13,628 nt of DNA from Halomonas sp. GTDB lineage: Bacteria > Pseudomonadota > Gammaproteobacteria > Pseudomonadales > Oleiphilaceae. Numbering within the stretch: the first letter of the stretch is position 1; every line of letters begins with the position of its first letter. A program made the translations under genes and the position numbers. The stretch covers positions 1 to 13,628 of the forward strand of contig SLIH01000024.1 of the NCBI GenBank assembly GCA_007135745.1. The letters are read 5' to 3'. Below are positions 6,794-13,628 of this stretch, in pieces. The notes under the pieces were generated by a model. The model saw nothing but the letters and a program-made list of their open reading frames with translations. It did no database searches and was not told the DNA's origin.

Positions 6794-6858
6794 ACCCAGC
6801 TCCGTCAGCCTTGCCGACACTGACAGAGTCAGAAAGACCGGACAGACCACCGAATGGG

Positions 6859-6865
6859 AAGGAGG
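6859..6865 (+). promoter_or_regulatory. Shine-Dalgarno fixing the acs start
   Basis: A perfect AAGGAGG lies five bases before the ATG at 6871. It selects this start over the in-frame TTG at 6811, which has no ribosome-binding site and would add 20 residues not expected in Acs. Confidence 0.85.
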
Positions 6866-6870
6866 CAGCA

Positions 6871-8835
6871 ATGAGTGAGCACTCGGTTTACCCGGTAGCG
6901 GATCATTTCCGCAGCAAGGCATGGGTAGATAAAGAAAGCTATGAAGCCATGTATCAACGCTCCATCGACGATCCGGAAGCATTCTGGGCGGATCAGGCCA
7001 GGCGCCTGGACTGGATGAAGCCCTTTACCCGCGTCAGGGATGTCTCATTCGCCCTGGATGATCTCCATATCCGCTGGTTCGATGACGGCACGCTCAATGC
7101 TGCGGCCAACTGCATTGATCGCCATCTGTCCGAGCGCAGTGGGCAGCCGGCAATCATCTGGGAGCCCGACGAGGAAAGCGAGCCCAACCGGGTCATTACC
7201 TACGCCGAACTGCACCGGGAGGTCAACCGCCTTGCCAATGGGCTGAAATCCCTGGGGGTTGGCAAGGGCGATGTGGTGACTCTTTATATGCCCATGATTC
7301 CGGAAGCGGCCTATGCGATGCTCGCCTGTGCGCGCATTGGTGCGGCCCACAGCGTCGTTTTTGGTGGTTTCTCACCGGAAGCCCTGGCCGGACGTATCGA
7401 CGATGGTGGATCCCGGGTGGTCATCACCGCCGATGAAGCCCGGCGCGGTGGCAAGACAGTACCCCTGAAAAACAACGTGGATGAAGCGGTTTCACTGTGC
7501 CGGGAATCCCGTGTCGAGAACGTGCTGGTGGTCCGCCACACCGGTGGCGATGCCGGCTTCGACCCCACACGGGATCACTGGTACCACGAATGGGTCGGGC
7601 AGCAGTCCGACGACTGCGCGCCCGAGGAGATGAGCGCCGAAGACCCGCTCTTTGTTCTCTACACCTCCGGTTCCACCGGCAAGCCGAAAGGGGTTGTGCA
7701 TACCACGGGGGGGTACCTGCTCTATGCGTCCCTGACTCATCAGTATGTTTTCGACTATCGTCCGGGGGAAGTCTTCTGGTGCAGCGCGGATGTTGGCTGG
7801 ATAACGGGCCATTCCTATGTGGTTTACGGTCCGCTGGCCAATGGTGCCACTACTCTGATGTTTGAAGGAGTGCCAAATTATCCGGATATCGGCCGTATGG
7901 CACGAATTATCGACAGGTATCGGGTGGCAACTTTCTACACGGCACCTACGGCCATACGTTCGCTCATGGCCGAGGGGGACCGGCCGGTTGCCGGTGCTGA
8001 TCTGAGTTCACTTAAGCTGCTGGGTACCGTGGGAGAGCCCATCAATCCGGAGGCCTGGCGCTGGTTCCACCAGCAGTTCGGCAAGGGACAGTGTCCGATT
8101 GTGGATACCTGGTGGCAGACAGAAACCGGCGGCGTGCTGATTTCGCCCCTGCCGGGCGCCACGGATCTCAAACCGGGCTCTGCCACCCGGCCGTTCTTCG
8201 GCATCAAACCGTCCCTGGTGGATGCTGATGGGCATTTTCTTGAGGGCGCAACATCCGGGGGGCTGGTGCTCACCGATAGCTGGCCGGGCCAGATGCGGAC
8301 GATTCTGGGTGACCACAAGCGTTTCGCAGAGACCTATTTCTCCACCTATCCCGGTATGTATTTCACCGGGGATGGGGCCCGACGCGATGAAGATGGGTAC
8401 TACTGGATAACCGGTCGTGTTGACGATGTGTTAAACGTTTCCGGTCACCGCATGGGCACGGCCGAGGTGGAAAGCGCCCTGGTCGCCCATGAGGCCGTGG
8501 CGGAAGCTGCCGTGGTGGGCTGTCCCCATGAGATCAAGGGGCAGGGCATCTACGTCTATGTCACCCTCAACCACAGCGCCTCACCCAGCGATGAGCTGGC
8601 TACGGAGCTGAAACAGTGGGTGCGCAAAGAGATCGGCCCCATCGCCACACCGGATGTCATCCAGTGGGCGGACGGTTTGCCGAAAACCCGGTCCGGTAAA
8701 ATTATGCGCCGTATTCTGCGCAAGATCGCGGCCGATGAATTCGATCAGCTTGGTGATACCTCCACCCTGGCCGATCCTGCGGTCGTGGAGGATCTGATTG
8801 AGGGGCATCAGGTGGCGACCGGCCGCGCGGCCTGA
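6871..8835 (+). CDS. acs: Acetyl-CoA synthetase (AMP-forming)
   Basis: Acs makes acetyl-CoA from acetate, ATP and CoA through acetyl-AMP, and is the high-affinity route for acetate use. From the ATG at 6871 the protein has 654 residues, matching the usual ~650. Motifs in order are an N-terminal Acs region ([20 protein letters not shown]), the phosphate-binding loop [19 protein letters not shown] from residue 264, and the acyl-pocket motif WWQTETGG. Next come [19 protein letters not shown] with the ribose-binding Asp, the hinge/A8 region [13 protein letters not shown], and the C-terminal [17 protein letters not shown] with catalytic Lys610. Lys610 is the equivalent of Salmonella Lys609, whose acetylation by Pat-type enzymes switches the enzyme off. 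The gene is divergent from the symporter operon across a control region with paired palindromes and is closed by a strong terminator. CrbS/CrbR-type regulation is likely from the genes downstream. Confidence 0.97.
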   Translation: MSEHSVYPVADHFRSKAWVDKESYEAMYQRSIDDPEAFWADQARRLDWMKPFTRVRDVSFALDDLHIRWFDDGTLNAAANCIDRHLSERSGQPAIIWEPDEESEPNRVITYAELHREVNRLANGLKSLGVGKGDVVTLYMPMIPEAAYAMLACARIGAAHSVVFGGFSPEALAGRIDDGGSRVVITADEARRGGKTVPLKNNVDEAVSLCRESRVENVLVVRHTGGDAGFDPTRDHWYHEWVGQQSDDCAPEEMSAEDPLFVLYTSGSTGKPKGVVHTTGGYLLYASLTHQYVFDYRPGEVFWCSADVGWITGHSYVVYGPLANGATTLMFEGVPNYPDIGRMARIIDRYRVATFYTAPTAIRSLMAEGDRPVAGADLSSLKLLGTVGEPINPEAWRWFHQQFGKGQCPIVDTWWQTETGGVLISPLPGATDLKPGSATRPFFGIKPSLVDADGHFLEGATSGGLVLTDSWPGQMRTILGDHKRFAETYFSTYPGMYFTGDGARRDEDGYYWITGRVDDVLNVSGHRMGTAEVESALVAHEAVAEAAVVGCPHEIKGQGIYVYVTLNHSASPSDELATELKQWVRKEIGPIATPDVIQWADGLPKTRSGKIMRRILRKIAADEFDQLGDTSTLADPAVVEDLIEGHQVATGRAA

Positions 8836-8849
8836 TCGCCCGGGAGGTC

Positions 8850-8889
8850 AACGGCGGGTATCCAGAGGGTGTCCGCCGTTTTTACTTTT
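8850..8889 (+). terminator. Rho-independent terminator after acs
   Basis: A perfect 8-bp stem, AACGGCGG (8850-8857) with CCGCCGTT (8873-8880), encloses a 15-base loop and runs directly into TTTACTTTT. It lies 14 bases after the acs stop codon. It separates acs from the response-regulator gene, which therefore needs its own promoter. Confidence 0.85.
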
Positions 8890-8916
8890 GCGATTCTCTG
8901 GCAGGCACGCTAGTGT
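8888..8916 (+). promoter_or_regulatory. Possible sigma-70 promoter of the response-regulator gene
   Basis: TTGCGA (8888-8893) and TAGTGT (8911-8916) are separated by exactly 17 bases and lie just after the acs terminator. Each box matches the consensus only partly (4/6 and 3/6). The assignment rests on spacing and on the need for a promoter between the terminator and the ATG at 8953. Confidence 0.3.
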
Positions 8917-8952
8917 TCCGTGAATTACCCAAAGGGGACATCAGGGCTTGTC

Positions 8953-9609
8953 ATGACCACCCTTATCGTTGCCGACGACCATCCGCTGTTTCGCACCGCG
9001 CTGCGCGATGTCACCCAACAGGCCATGCCGAATGCCAGCCTGGTTGAAGCCTCCAGCTTCGCCGAGCTGATGTCGGTGCTGGGGCGCCATGCGGACGATA
9101 CCGCCATGGTGTTGCTCGATCTGCACATGCCGGGTGCCCACGGTTTCAGTGCCCTGCTGTTTCTGGTGGCGCATTACCCGGACCTTCCGGTGTTGATGAT
9201 TTCCGCGAATGAGCAGGAAGAGATCATCCGTCGGGCGGCGGATCATGGGGCAGCGGGATTTATCTCCAAAAGTGCTGATACCGAGACCATTGCGGAGGCC
9301 ATCGCGGCGGTGGTGCGGGGTGATCTTCGATTTCCGGACTGGGTGGATCTTTCACGCCCGGGCGTCACGGACGAGGAGTCCGGTGTCGCGGATGCGCTCT
9401 CCGAATTGACGCCCCAGCAATTCCGTGTGGCCTCCATGATCAGCCAAGGCCTGCTGAACAAGCAGATTGCCTATGAGCTGGACGTAACGGAGGCGACCGT
9501 AAAAGCGCATGTAACGGAGATTTTCCGCAAACTGGGAGTTCATTCCCGTACTCAGGCGGCGCTGAAACTGGGCAGTCTCGATTTGCCAGCGCCGGGCGAC
9601 GTCAGCTGA
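8953..9609 (+). CDS. crbR: NarL/LuxR-family response regulator, CrbR/ErdR-like
   Basis: A 218-residue cytosolic two-component response regulator. The receiver domain is at about 1-120, with the acidic pair Asp8-Asp9, phospho-acceptor Asp56 in VLLDLHMPG, Ser84 in MISAN and Lys106 in GFISKS. The DNA-binding LuxR-type helix-turn-helix is at about 150-210 (LTPQQFRVASMISQGLLNKQ, then EATVKAHVTEIFRKLGVHSR). The ATG at 8953 starts exactly at the receiver, with AGGG (8943-8946) six bases upstream. An in-frame GTG at 8920 would add 11 residues and is less likely. The position behind acs and close to an SLC5-type hybrid kinase matches CrbR of Vibrio and ErdR of Pseudomonas, which activate acs. It is expected to receive phosphate from the kinase at 10864-13628 and to bind the acs-symporter region. 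Partner and targets are inferred. Confidence 0.88.
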   Translation: MTTLIVADDHPLFRTALRDVTQQAMPNASLVEASSFAELMSVLGRHADDTAMVLLDLHMPGAHGFSALLFLVAHYPDLPVLMISANEQEEIIRRAADHGAAGFISKSADTETIAEAIAAVVRGDLRFPDWVDLSRPGVTDEESGVADALSELTPQQFRVASMISQGLLNKQIAYELDVTEATVKAHVTEIFRKLGVHSRTQAALKLGSLDLPAPGDVS

Positions 9610-9639
9610 CATTCCAGGGGCTGACCTGCGATTGCGTCA

Positions 9640-9661
9640 CGCCGGTCAATGTGAACCGGCG
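9640..9661 (+). terminator. Stem-loop after the response-regulator gene, possible weak terminator
   Basis: CGCCGGT (9640-9646) and ACCGGCG (9655-9661) form a 7-bp stem with an 8-base loop, 30 bases after the crbR stop codon. The following bases, GAGTTCTGC, are not a T-run, so termination would be weak. It could equally be an operator or 5' leader structure for the hydrolase gene. Confidence 0.35.
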
Positions 9662-9711
9662 GAGTTCTGCTAATCTTATCTGCTGCCATCAACCAGCACT
9701 GGGTACCGATT

Positions 9712-10851
9712 ATGCTGTCTGACACCCTGAAGGATTCCATTGTTGAAACGGCGCAACAGGTTGCCCGCAATGCGCGCCAGCGTTTCCTCAATCCGGAGAC
9801 GCTGGTTCAGGCGGGGCAGACGCCCTATGAAGTGATTTATCGGGATGAGCCCGTACAGCTGCGCTATTATCCGCCACTGCGCGAAAAATACATTCCGGTG
9901 GGTGATGATGACAGCCCCCTGGAAGTGGCTCAGGAGAGCTTTCCGGTTCCTCTGATCCTGGTCGCGCCACTGGCGGTGAACATGTCCATTTACGACCTCT
10001 TCCCCAATCGCAGTCTGGTGCGTTATCTGCGGGCCCGCGGTTTCAAGCTCTATCTCGTTGACTGGGGGCAGCCGGGATGGGAGCACAACCATCTGGACAT
10101 TGCGTCCTATTTTGCGGATTACCTGCCGGATCTGATGGACCGGGTGCGCGAGCACAGCGGCAGCGAGCAGGTCAGTCTCCATGGCTGGAGTTTCGGGGGC
10201 GTGTTCAGTTACTGCGCGGCGGCCCTTCGCCCAGAGCAAGTGCGGAATCTGGTGGTGGTCGGGGCACCCAGTGACTACTGGGCCAATGGGGCCATCGGCC
10301 GTCAGTACCAGATGATCGGTCAACTCCTGAATTTTCTGGAATCCCGGCTGGGATTCCGGGTGCACCAGACCCGACGCCGTTTCTGGCGTTCGCCGGGCTG
10401 GGCCAATGCCACGGCCTTCAAGCTCACCTCGCCGATCAGTAGCCTGCAGAATTACCTGGATCTGCTGCGCAACCTCCACTCCGAGGAGTACATTACCCGC
10501 AATGCCACCCAGGGGGCCTTCCTCAATGATATGGTGGCCTACCCCGGGGGTGTTATCCAGGACACCGTGCAGTATCTCTGGGTCGACAACTGCACCGCCG
10601 AGGGGCGTCTGCCCATGCACGATGCGCCGGCCACTCTGGCGGATGTCCGCGCGGATATCATGATGGTCTACGGTGACAATGACCCACTGGCAACGCCGGA
10701 GGCCTGCCGTGCGCTGGTAAATCATGTCAGCAGCGAGGATGTGGAGCAGGTGCTGGCGCCTGGCGGGCATATGGGTATTCTCTCCGGCAGTTCGGCGCCG
10801 GAGCGGATCTGGCCCCAGGTCGCTGACTGGCTGGCCAGGCGTTCGCTGTGA
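9712..10851 (+). CDS. Alpha/beta hydrolase related to class III PHA synthase (PhaC-like), Ser nucleophile
   Basis: A 379-residue alpha/beta-fold protein of the PhaC-like group (COG3243 type). It carries the class III PhaC signatures PLILVAPLAVNMSIYDLFPN, SLVRYLRARGFKLYLVDWG and the nucleophile elbow LHGWSFGGVFSYCAA. In PhaC the elbow is GxCxGG with a catalytic Cys; here it is GWSFGG with Ser160. The acid is probably Asp324 in YGDNDPLATPE, and the His is His353 in GGHMGILSG. The catalytic triad is therefore complete but of esterase/hydrolase type, so hydrolysis or acyl transfer is more likely than polymer synthesis. There is no signal peptide or strong membrane segment. The ATG at 9712 has only a weak GGGTA upstream. 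The gene sits between the two components of the acetate regulatory system and converges with the kinase, leaving 12 bases between stops. The substrate, perhaps a short-chain acyl-CoA or hydroxyacyl ester, is unknown. Confidence 0.82.
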   Translation: MLSDTLKDSIVETAQQVARNARQRFLNPETLVQAGQTPYEVIYRDEPVQLRYYPPLREKYIPVGDDDSPLEVAQESFPVPLILVAPLAVNMSIYDLFPNRSLVRYLRARGFKLYLVDWGQPGWEHNHLDIASYFADYLPDLMDRVREHSGSEQVSLHGWSFGGVFSYCAAALRPEQVRNLVVVGAPSDYWANGAIGRQYQMIGQLLNFLESRLGFRVHQTRRRFWRSPGWANATAFKLTSPISSLQNYLDLLRNLHSEEYITRNATQGAFLNDMVAYPGGVIQDTVQYLWVDNCTAEGRLPMHDAPATLADVRADIMMVYGDNDPLATPEACRALVNHVSSEDVEQVLAPGGHMGILSGSSAPERIWPQVADWLARRSL

Positions 10852-10863
10852 CCGGAAGGAGCC

Positions 10864-13628
10864 TCAGCGCCGGCGCAGCAGCCGTCGGAGCATCAGCCTG
10901 AGCGCCGCGGATTCGACCGGCTTGGCCAGGAACAGGCAGTCCGCCTCCCGCGCCTTCTGGCGTAGCTCGTCGCTGTCGTCGGCACTGATGATCAGTGCTC
11001 TGGGGCGGTGATCCCACTGCAAGGCCAGGGCATTGATCGCGTCTATGCCTGTCTGGTTATCGTCCAGATGATAGTCCGCTATGATCAGCTCGGGTGGATT
11101 CCGTCGTTTCTCAAGCGCTTCCCGGAAAGAAGATGCCGTGGTCACCTGGCAGCCGAACTGGGTCAATACCGCCTGAAGGCCGGCAAGCAGATGGGGCTCG
11201 TTATCGATACAGAGCACATCCAGTTGCGCCAGGCGGGGGTCATTTTCCGGCACTCGGGTTTGCTGTGTCTCTTCCGCGTCGCCCAGGGGGACGGTCAGCG
11301 AAAACATTGAGCCACGGCCTGGGACGGAGTGGCAGTTCAAGGGGTGCTGCAGTAACCGTGCGATGCGCATGGCAATGGGCAATCCCAGTCCCAGGCCATG
11401 CACCTCGCGCGTGGCGTCATTATGCAGCCGCTCGAACTCTTCAAAGATCCTTTGCTGATCGTCGGCTGCAATGCCGGCCCCCGTGTCCCAGACCTGTATT
11501 TCCACCGCTCGGGCGTGCCGTCTGCAGCCGAGCAGGACACGGCCCTGGCGGGTGTAATTGATGGCGTTGCTGAGGAAATTCTGAATCACACGGCGCAGCA
11601 GATGCGGGTCGGTTCGGGCCCAGGCCCGGGTGGGCACGTGGTGGAGCTCAATGCCTTTGTCCTGCGCCATGATGCGGAATTCATTGACGAGGCCATCCAG
11701 CACATTAGCCAGAGGGATGTTTTTGATATCGGGTTCAAGCCGTCCGGAGTCCAGCCGTGAAATTTCGCGCAGATGGCTGATCAGTGTCTCCGCGCTGGCC
11801 AGAGCGCTGTCGATGTGGCGAAGTTCCGGCTGAACCGTTTCACCCTGCTGACGGATCAGGGTCGACGAAAGCAGGCGTGCCGCATTGATTGGCTGCAACA
11901 GATCATGGCTGGCTCCGGCCAGAAAACGGCTCTTGCTGGCGTGGACTTCGTGGAGCTCGCGTTCGATCCGGTCTCTCAGCTCATTCTCAGCCTGCAGTGA
12001 ACGATTCGCCTCGGACAATTCGGCGGTCCGCTCGTGCACCCGCTGTTCCAGTGTCGCCTTGGCCTGTTCAAGCTCGACCATGACACGGTGATAGTCCGAC
12101 ACGTCGTTGTAGGCGGTAACGTAGCCCCCCGAGGGGATGGGCTTGCCGCGGATTTCAATCACAACCCCGTTGGGCAGGTGGCGTTCAAGGCGGTAGGGCT
12201 GGCCGCTGCGCAGCATCTGCAGTCGTCGTTCCACGGCACTTTGGATGTTTGCTTCATCAACGTGGGAAAGCAGGCCGCGTGAGGCGTTGTATTCGTATAT
12301 GCGAGCAATGGGGCAGCCTACATAAAGCAGGCGTGGCGGGTAATCGAAGAGTCGCTCGTACTGCCCGTTCCAGGCCACCAGGTTCAGGTTGCGATCCACC
12401 ACGCTGATGCCCTGTGGAATGTTTTCCAGGGTCGTTTGCAGAAGGTGACGGGAGAACTGGAGCTGCTCCGATGTACCGCCCATCAGATCCACAATATCTT
12501 CCATCTGAAGCGGAGTCTGGCGTTCCAGCAGGCGGATGGCCCGGTGGGCCGAGGCGGCACCAATGATGGAGGCAAGCCGGGACTCCACCGCGCGCACGAC
12601 ATACTCCGGTGCCCGGTCATGGGGCAGCAGGCGCTGCTCCTGGCGCTGCTCAAGCTCGGCCCAGAGTCGATTGGCCTCTGCTTCGCCCAGTACAGGCTCA
12701 ACCAGTGCGTGCAGTTGTTGGATGTTGATGTTGGTGGGCGTCTGTTCCGGGTCTGTCTCGTCACCTTCGTCAGCGAGTTCCATAAACGCCTTGGCCTGGC
12801 GACGATCCATGCGGCCGGGAACGGATTGTTGTGAAATGACGATGAGGCAGAGGATGTTCAGTCCCAGACTCCAGAGAACGCCATGAGTCATGGGGTCGAG
12901 GAAGGCTCCGGTACCGAATAGATTCTCTGGCCGCAACCACTCCAGGCCGCCCGGTCCATATTGAATCCAGGCGTTTTCGGGGTTGGCCAGAACGGGCAGC
13001 ATGAGCGTGTAGAACCAAAAGCTGATGCCAACCATAAGCCCGGCCAGAACGCCATGACGGTGACTGTTTTTCCAATACAGGCCCGCCACCACCGCCGGCA
13101 TGATCTGGGCGCTGGAGGTGAAGGCAAGCAGGCCCATGTAGGTCAGCCCTTCCGTAAAACGTGCGGACTGCTCCAACAACCATCCCAGCGCCAGAATCCC
13201 GATGATTGCCCCCCGGCGGACAAGTTGCAGTACCTGTCCAAGGTCCCCGCGGGGAAGCTGCATGCGATCATGAATGCGCAGATAGAGGGGGACGATCAAC
13301 TCATTGGAGATCATCAGCGACAGCGCAATGGTGGCGACCAGCACCATCGCCGTGGCTGCAGACAAGGCGCCGACAAAGGCCAGAGCGGTCAACCAGGAAT
13401 TGCCGGTGACCGATGGCAGGGCCAGCACGTAGCTGTCCGCCGGGATGGCCATGTCACCCAGGAACAGTCGGCCGGCCTCCACCAGGGGCAACACGGCAGC
13501 CGCGAACAGAGCGAGATAGAGCGGGAATGCCCAGCGCGCCCAGCGCGCCGAGCGTTGATCATGATACTCAACCACCAGCACATGAAACTGGCGGGGCAGG
13601 ACGATGATGGCCATGGCACTGACCGCCA
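10864..13628 (-). CDS. crbS: SLC5-type hybrid sensor histidine kinase, CrbS/MxtR-like (5' truncated)
   Basis: An inner-membrane hybrid kinase whose sensor is a sodium:solute symporter-like domain. The frame stays open to the window edge, so the N-terminal helices are missing; the ATG at 13614 is probably internal because LPRQFHVLVVEYHD belongs to the middle of the SLC5 domain. Numbering from that ATG, membrane segments run to about 265. A linker, possibly the STAC domain, lies at about 295-385 and a PAS domain (NIPQGISVVDRNLNLVAWN) at about 393-505. A coiled coil at 509-562 leads to HisKA with phospho-acceptor His570 (ASHDLLQPINAARLL). The HATPase has N-box Asn679/Asn683, G1 DTGAGI at 710-715 and G2 GLGLGL. 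The C-terminal receiver has Asp804, phospho-acceptor Asp847 (IIADYHLDD) and Lys898. The receiver and LuxR-type neighbour favour CrbS over CbrA, which pairs with NtrC-type CbrB. It probably controls acs through CrbR. Confidence 0.92.
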   Translation of the reverse strand, partial: AVSAMAIIVLPRQFHVLVVEYHDQRSARWARWAFPLYLALFAAAVLPLVEAGRLFLGDMAIPADSYVLALPSVTGNSWLTALAFVGALSAATAMVLVATIALSLMISNELIVPLYLRIHDRMQLPRGDLGQVLQLVRRGAIIGILALGWLLEQSARFTEGLTYMGLLAFTSSAQIMPAVVAGLYWKNSHRHGVLAGLMVGISFWFYTLMLPVLANPENAWIQYGPGGLEWLRPENLFGTGAFLDPMTHGVLWSLGLNILCLIVISQQSVPGRMDRRQAKAFMELADEGDETDPEQTPTNINIQQLHALVEPVLGEAEANRLWAELEQRQEQRLLPHDRAPEYVVRAVESRLASIIGAASAHRAIRLLERQTPLQMEDIVDLMGGTSEQLQFSRHLLQTTLENIPQGISVVDRNLNLVAWNGQYERLFDYPPRLLYVGCPIARIYEYNASRGLLSHVDEANIQSAVERRLQMLRSGQPYRLERHLPNGVVIEIRGKPIPSGGYVTAYNDVSDYHRVMVELEQAKATLEQRVHERTAELSEANRSLQAENELRDRIERELHEVHASKSRFLAGASHDLLQPINAARLLSSTLIRQQGETVQPELRHIDSALASAETLISHLREISRLDSGRLEPDIKNIPLANVLDGLVNEFRIMAQDKGIELHHVPTRAWARTDPHLLRRVIQNFLSNAINYTRQGRVLLGCRRHARAVEIQVWDTGAGIAADDQQRIFEEFERLHNDATREVHGLGLGLPIAMRIARLLQHPLNCHSVPGRGSMFSLTVPLGDAEETQQTRVPENDPRLAQLDVLCIDNEPHLLAGLQAVLTQFGCQVTTASSFREALEKRRNPPELIIADYHLDDNQTGIDAINALALQWDHRPRALIISADDSDELRQKAREADCLFLAKPVESAALRLMLRRLLRRR

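Noticed and set aside
6811..6870. TTG at 6811 as the start of acs.
   Set aside because: The 20 extra residues have no Acs character and there is no ribosome-binding site, while AAGGAGG sits five bases before the ATG at 6871.
9676..10770. Long open frame opposite the PhaC-like hydrolase gene.
   Set aside because: Its translation shows no recognisable domain, and the plus-strand frame has a full alpha/beta hydrolase fold with a complete triad. It is a by-product of GC-rich coding sequence.
10864..13628. CbrA, the other SLC5-type histidine kinase.
   Set aside because: CbrA pairs with an NtrC-type regulator and normally lacks a C-terminal receiver; here a receiver with Asp847 is present and the nearby regulator is of LuxR type.

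Overview
The window looks like chromosome of a Gammaproteobacterium, probably a marine or halophilic one of the Marinobacter/Halomonas type. That placement rests on protein resemblance and gene neighbourhood only. It is dense in genes, moderately GC-rich, and shows no transposase, integrase, phage gene, tRNA or rRNA. Genes are cut at both ends: spoT lacks its 5' part on the left and the sensor kinase lacks its N-terminus on the right.

Layout. (1) 1-1452, plus strand: the C-terminal part of SpoT, a Rho-independent terminator, then ridA. (2) 1456-1512: a small inverted element built of 7-bp units, lying between convergent genes. (3) 6641 down to 1510, minus strand: a five-gene operon read as small symporter subunit (DUF4212), large sodium:solute symporter (VC_2705-type, ActP-like), a membrane-anchored protein of unknown function, a cNMP-binding/CBS/DUF294 nucleotidyltransferase-like protein, and a DnaQ-type 3'-5' exonuclease. 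The last three are joined by 1-4 base overlaps. (4) 6642-6870: a divergent control region with two matching palindromes. (5) 6871-8835, plus strand: acs, acetyl-CoA synthetase, followed by a strong terminator. (6) 8953-9609: a NarL/LuxR-type response regulator (CrbR/ErdR-like). (7) 9712-10851: an alpha/beta hydrolase related to class III PHA synthases but with serine instead of cysteine as nucleophile. (8) 13628 down to 10864, minus strand: a hybrid histidine kinase with an SLC5 transporter-like sensor domain (CrbS/MxtR-like), convergent with the hydrolase.

How it fits together. From (3) to (8) this is an acetate-utilisation ('acetate switch') locus. The SLC5-type kinase would sense or couple to substrate uptake and pass phosphate to the LuxR-type regulator. 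The regulator would activate acs and probably the divergent transporter operon. In Vibrio and Pseudomonas the CrbS/CrbR (MxtR/ErdR) pair is known to control acs.

The most notable non-coding signal is a pair of 6-4-6 palindromes (TTAGAC-N4-GTCTAA type), one beside each divergent gene. They lie at almost the same distance from the two start codons (79 and 78 bases) with A-tracts midway between them, so they are good candidates for the operators of this system. The least understood parts are the three genes downstream of the symporter and the Ser-type PhaC-like hydrolase.
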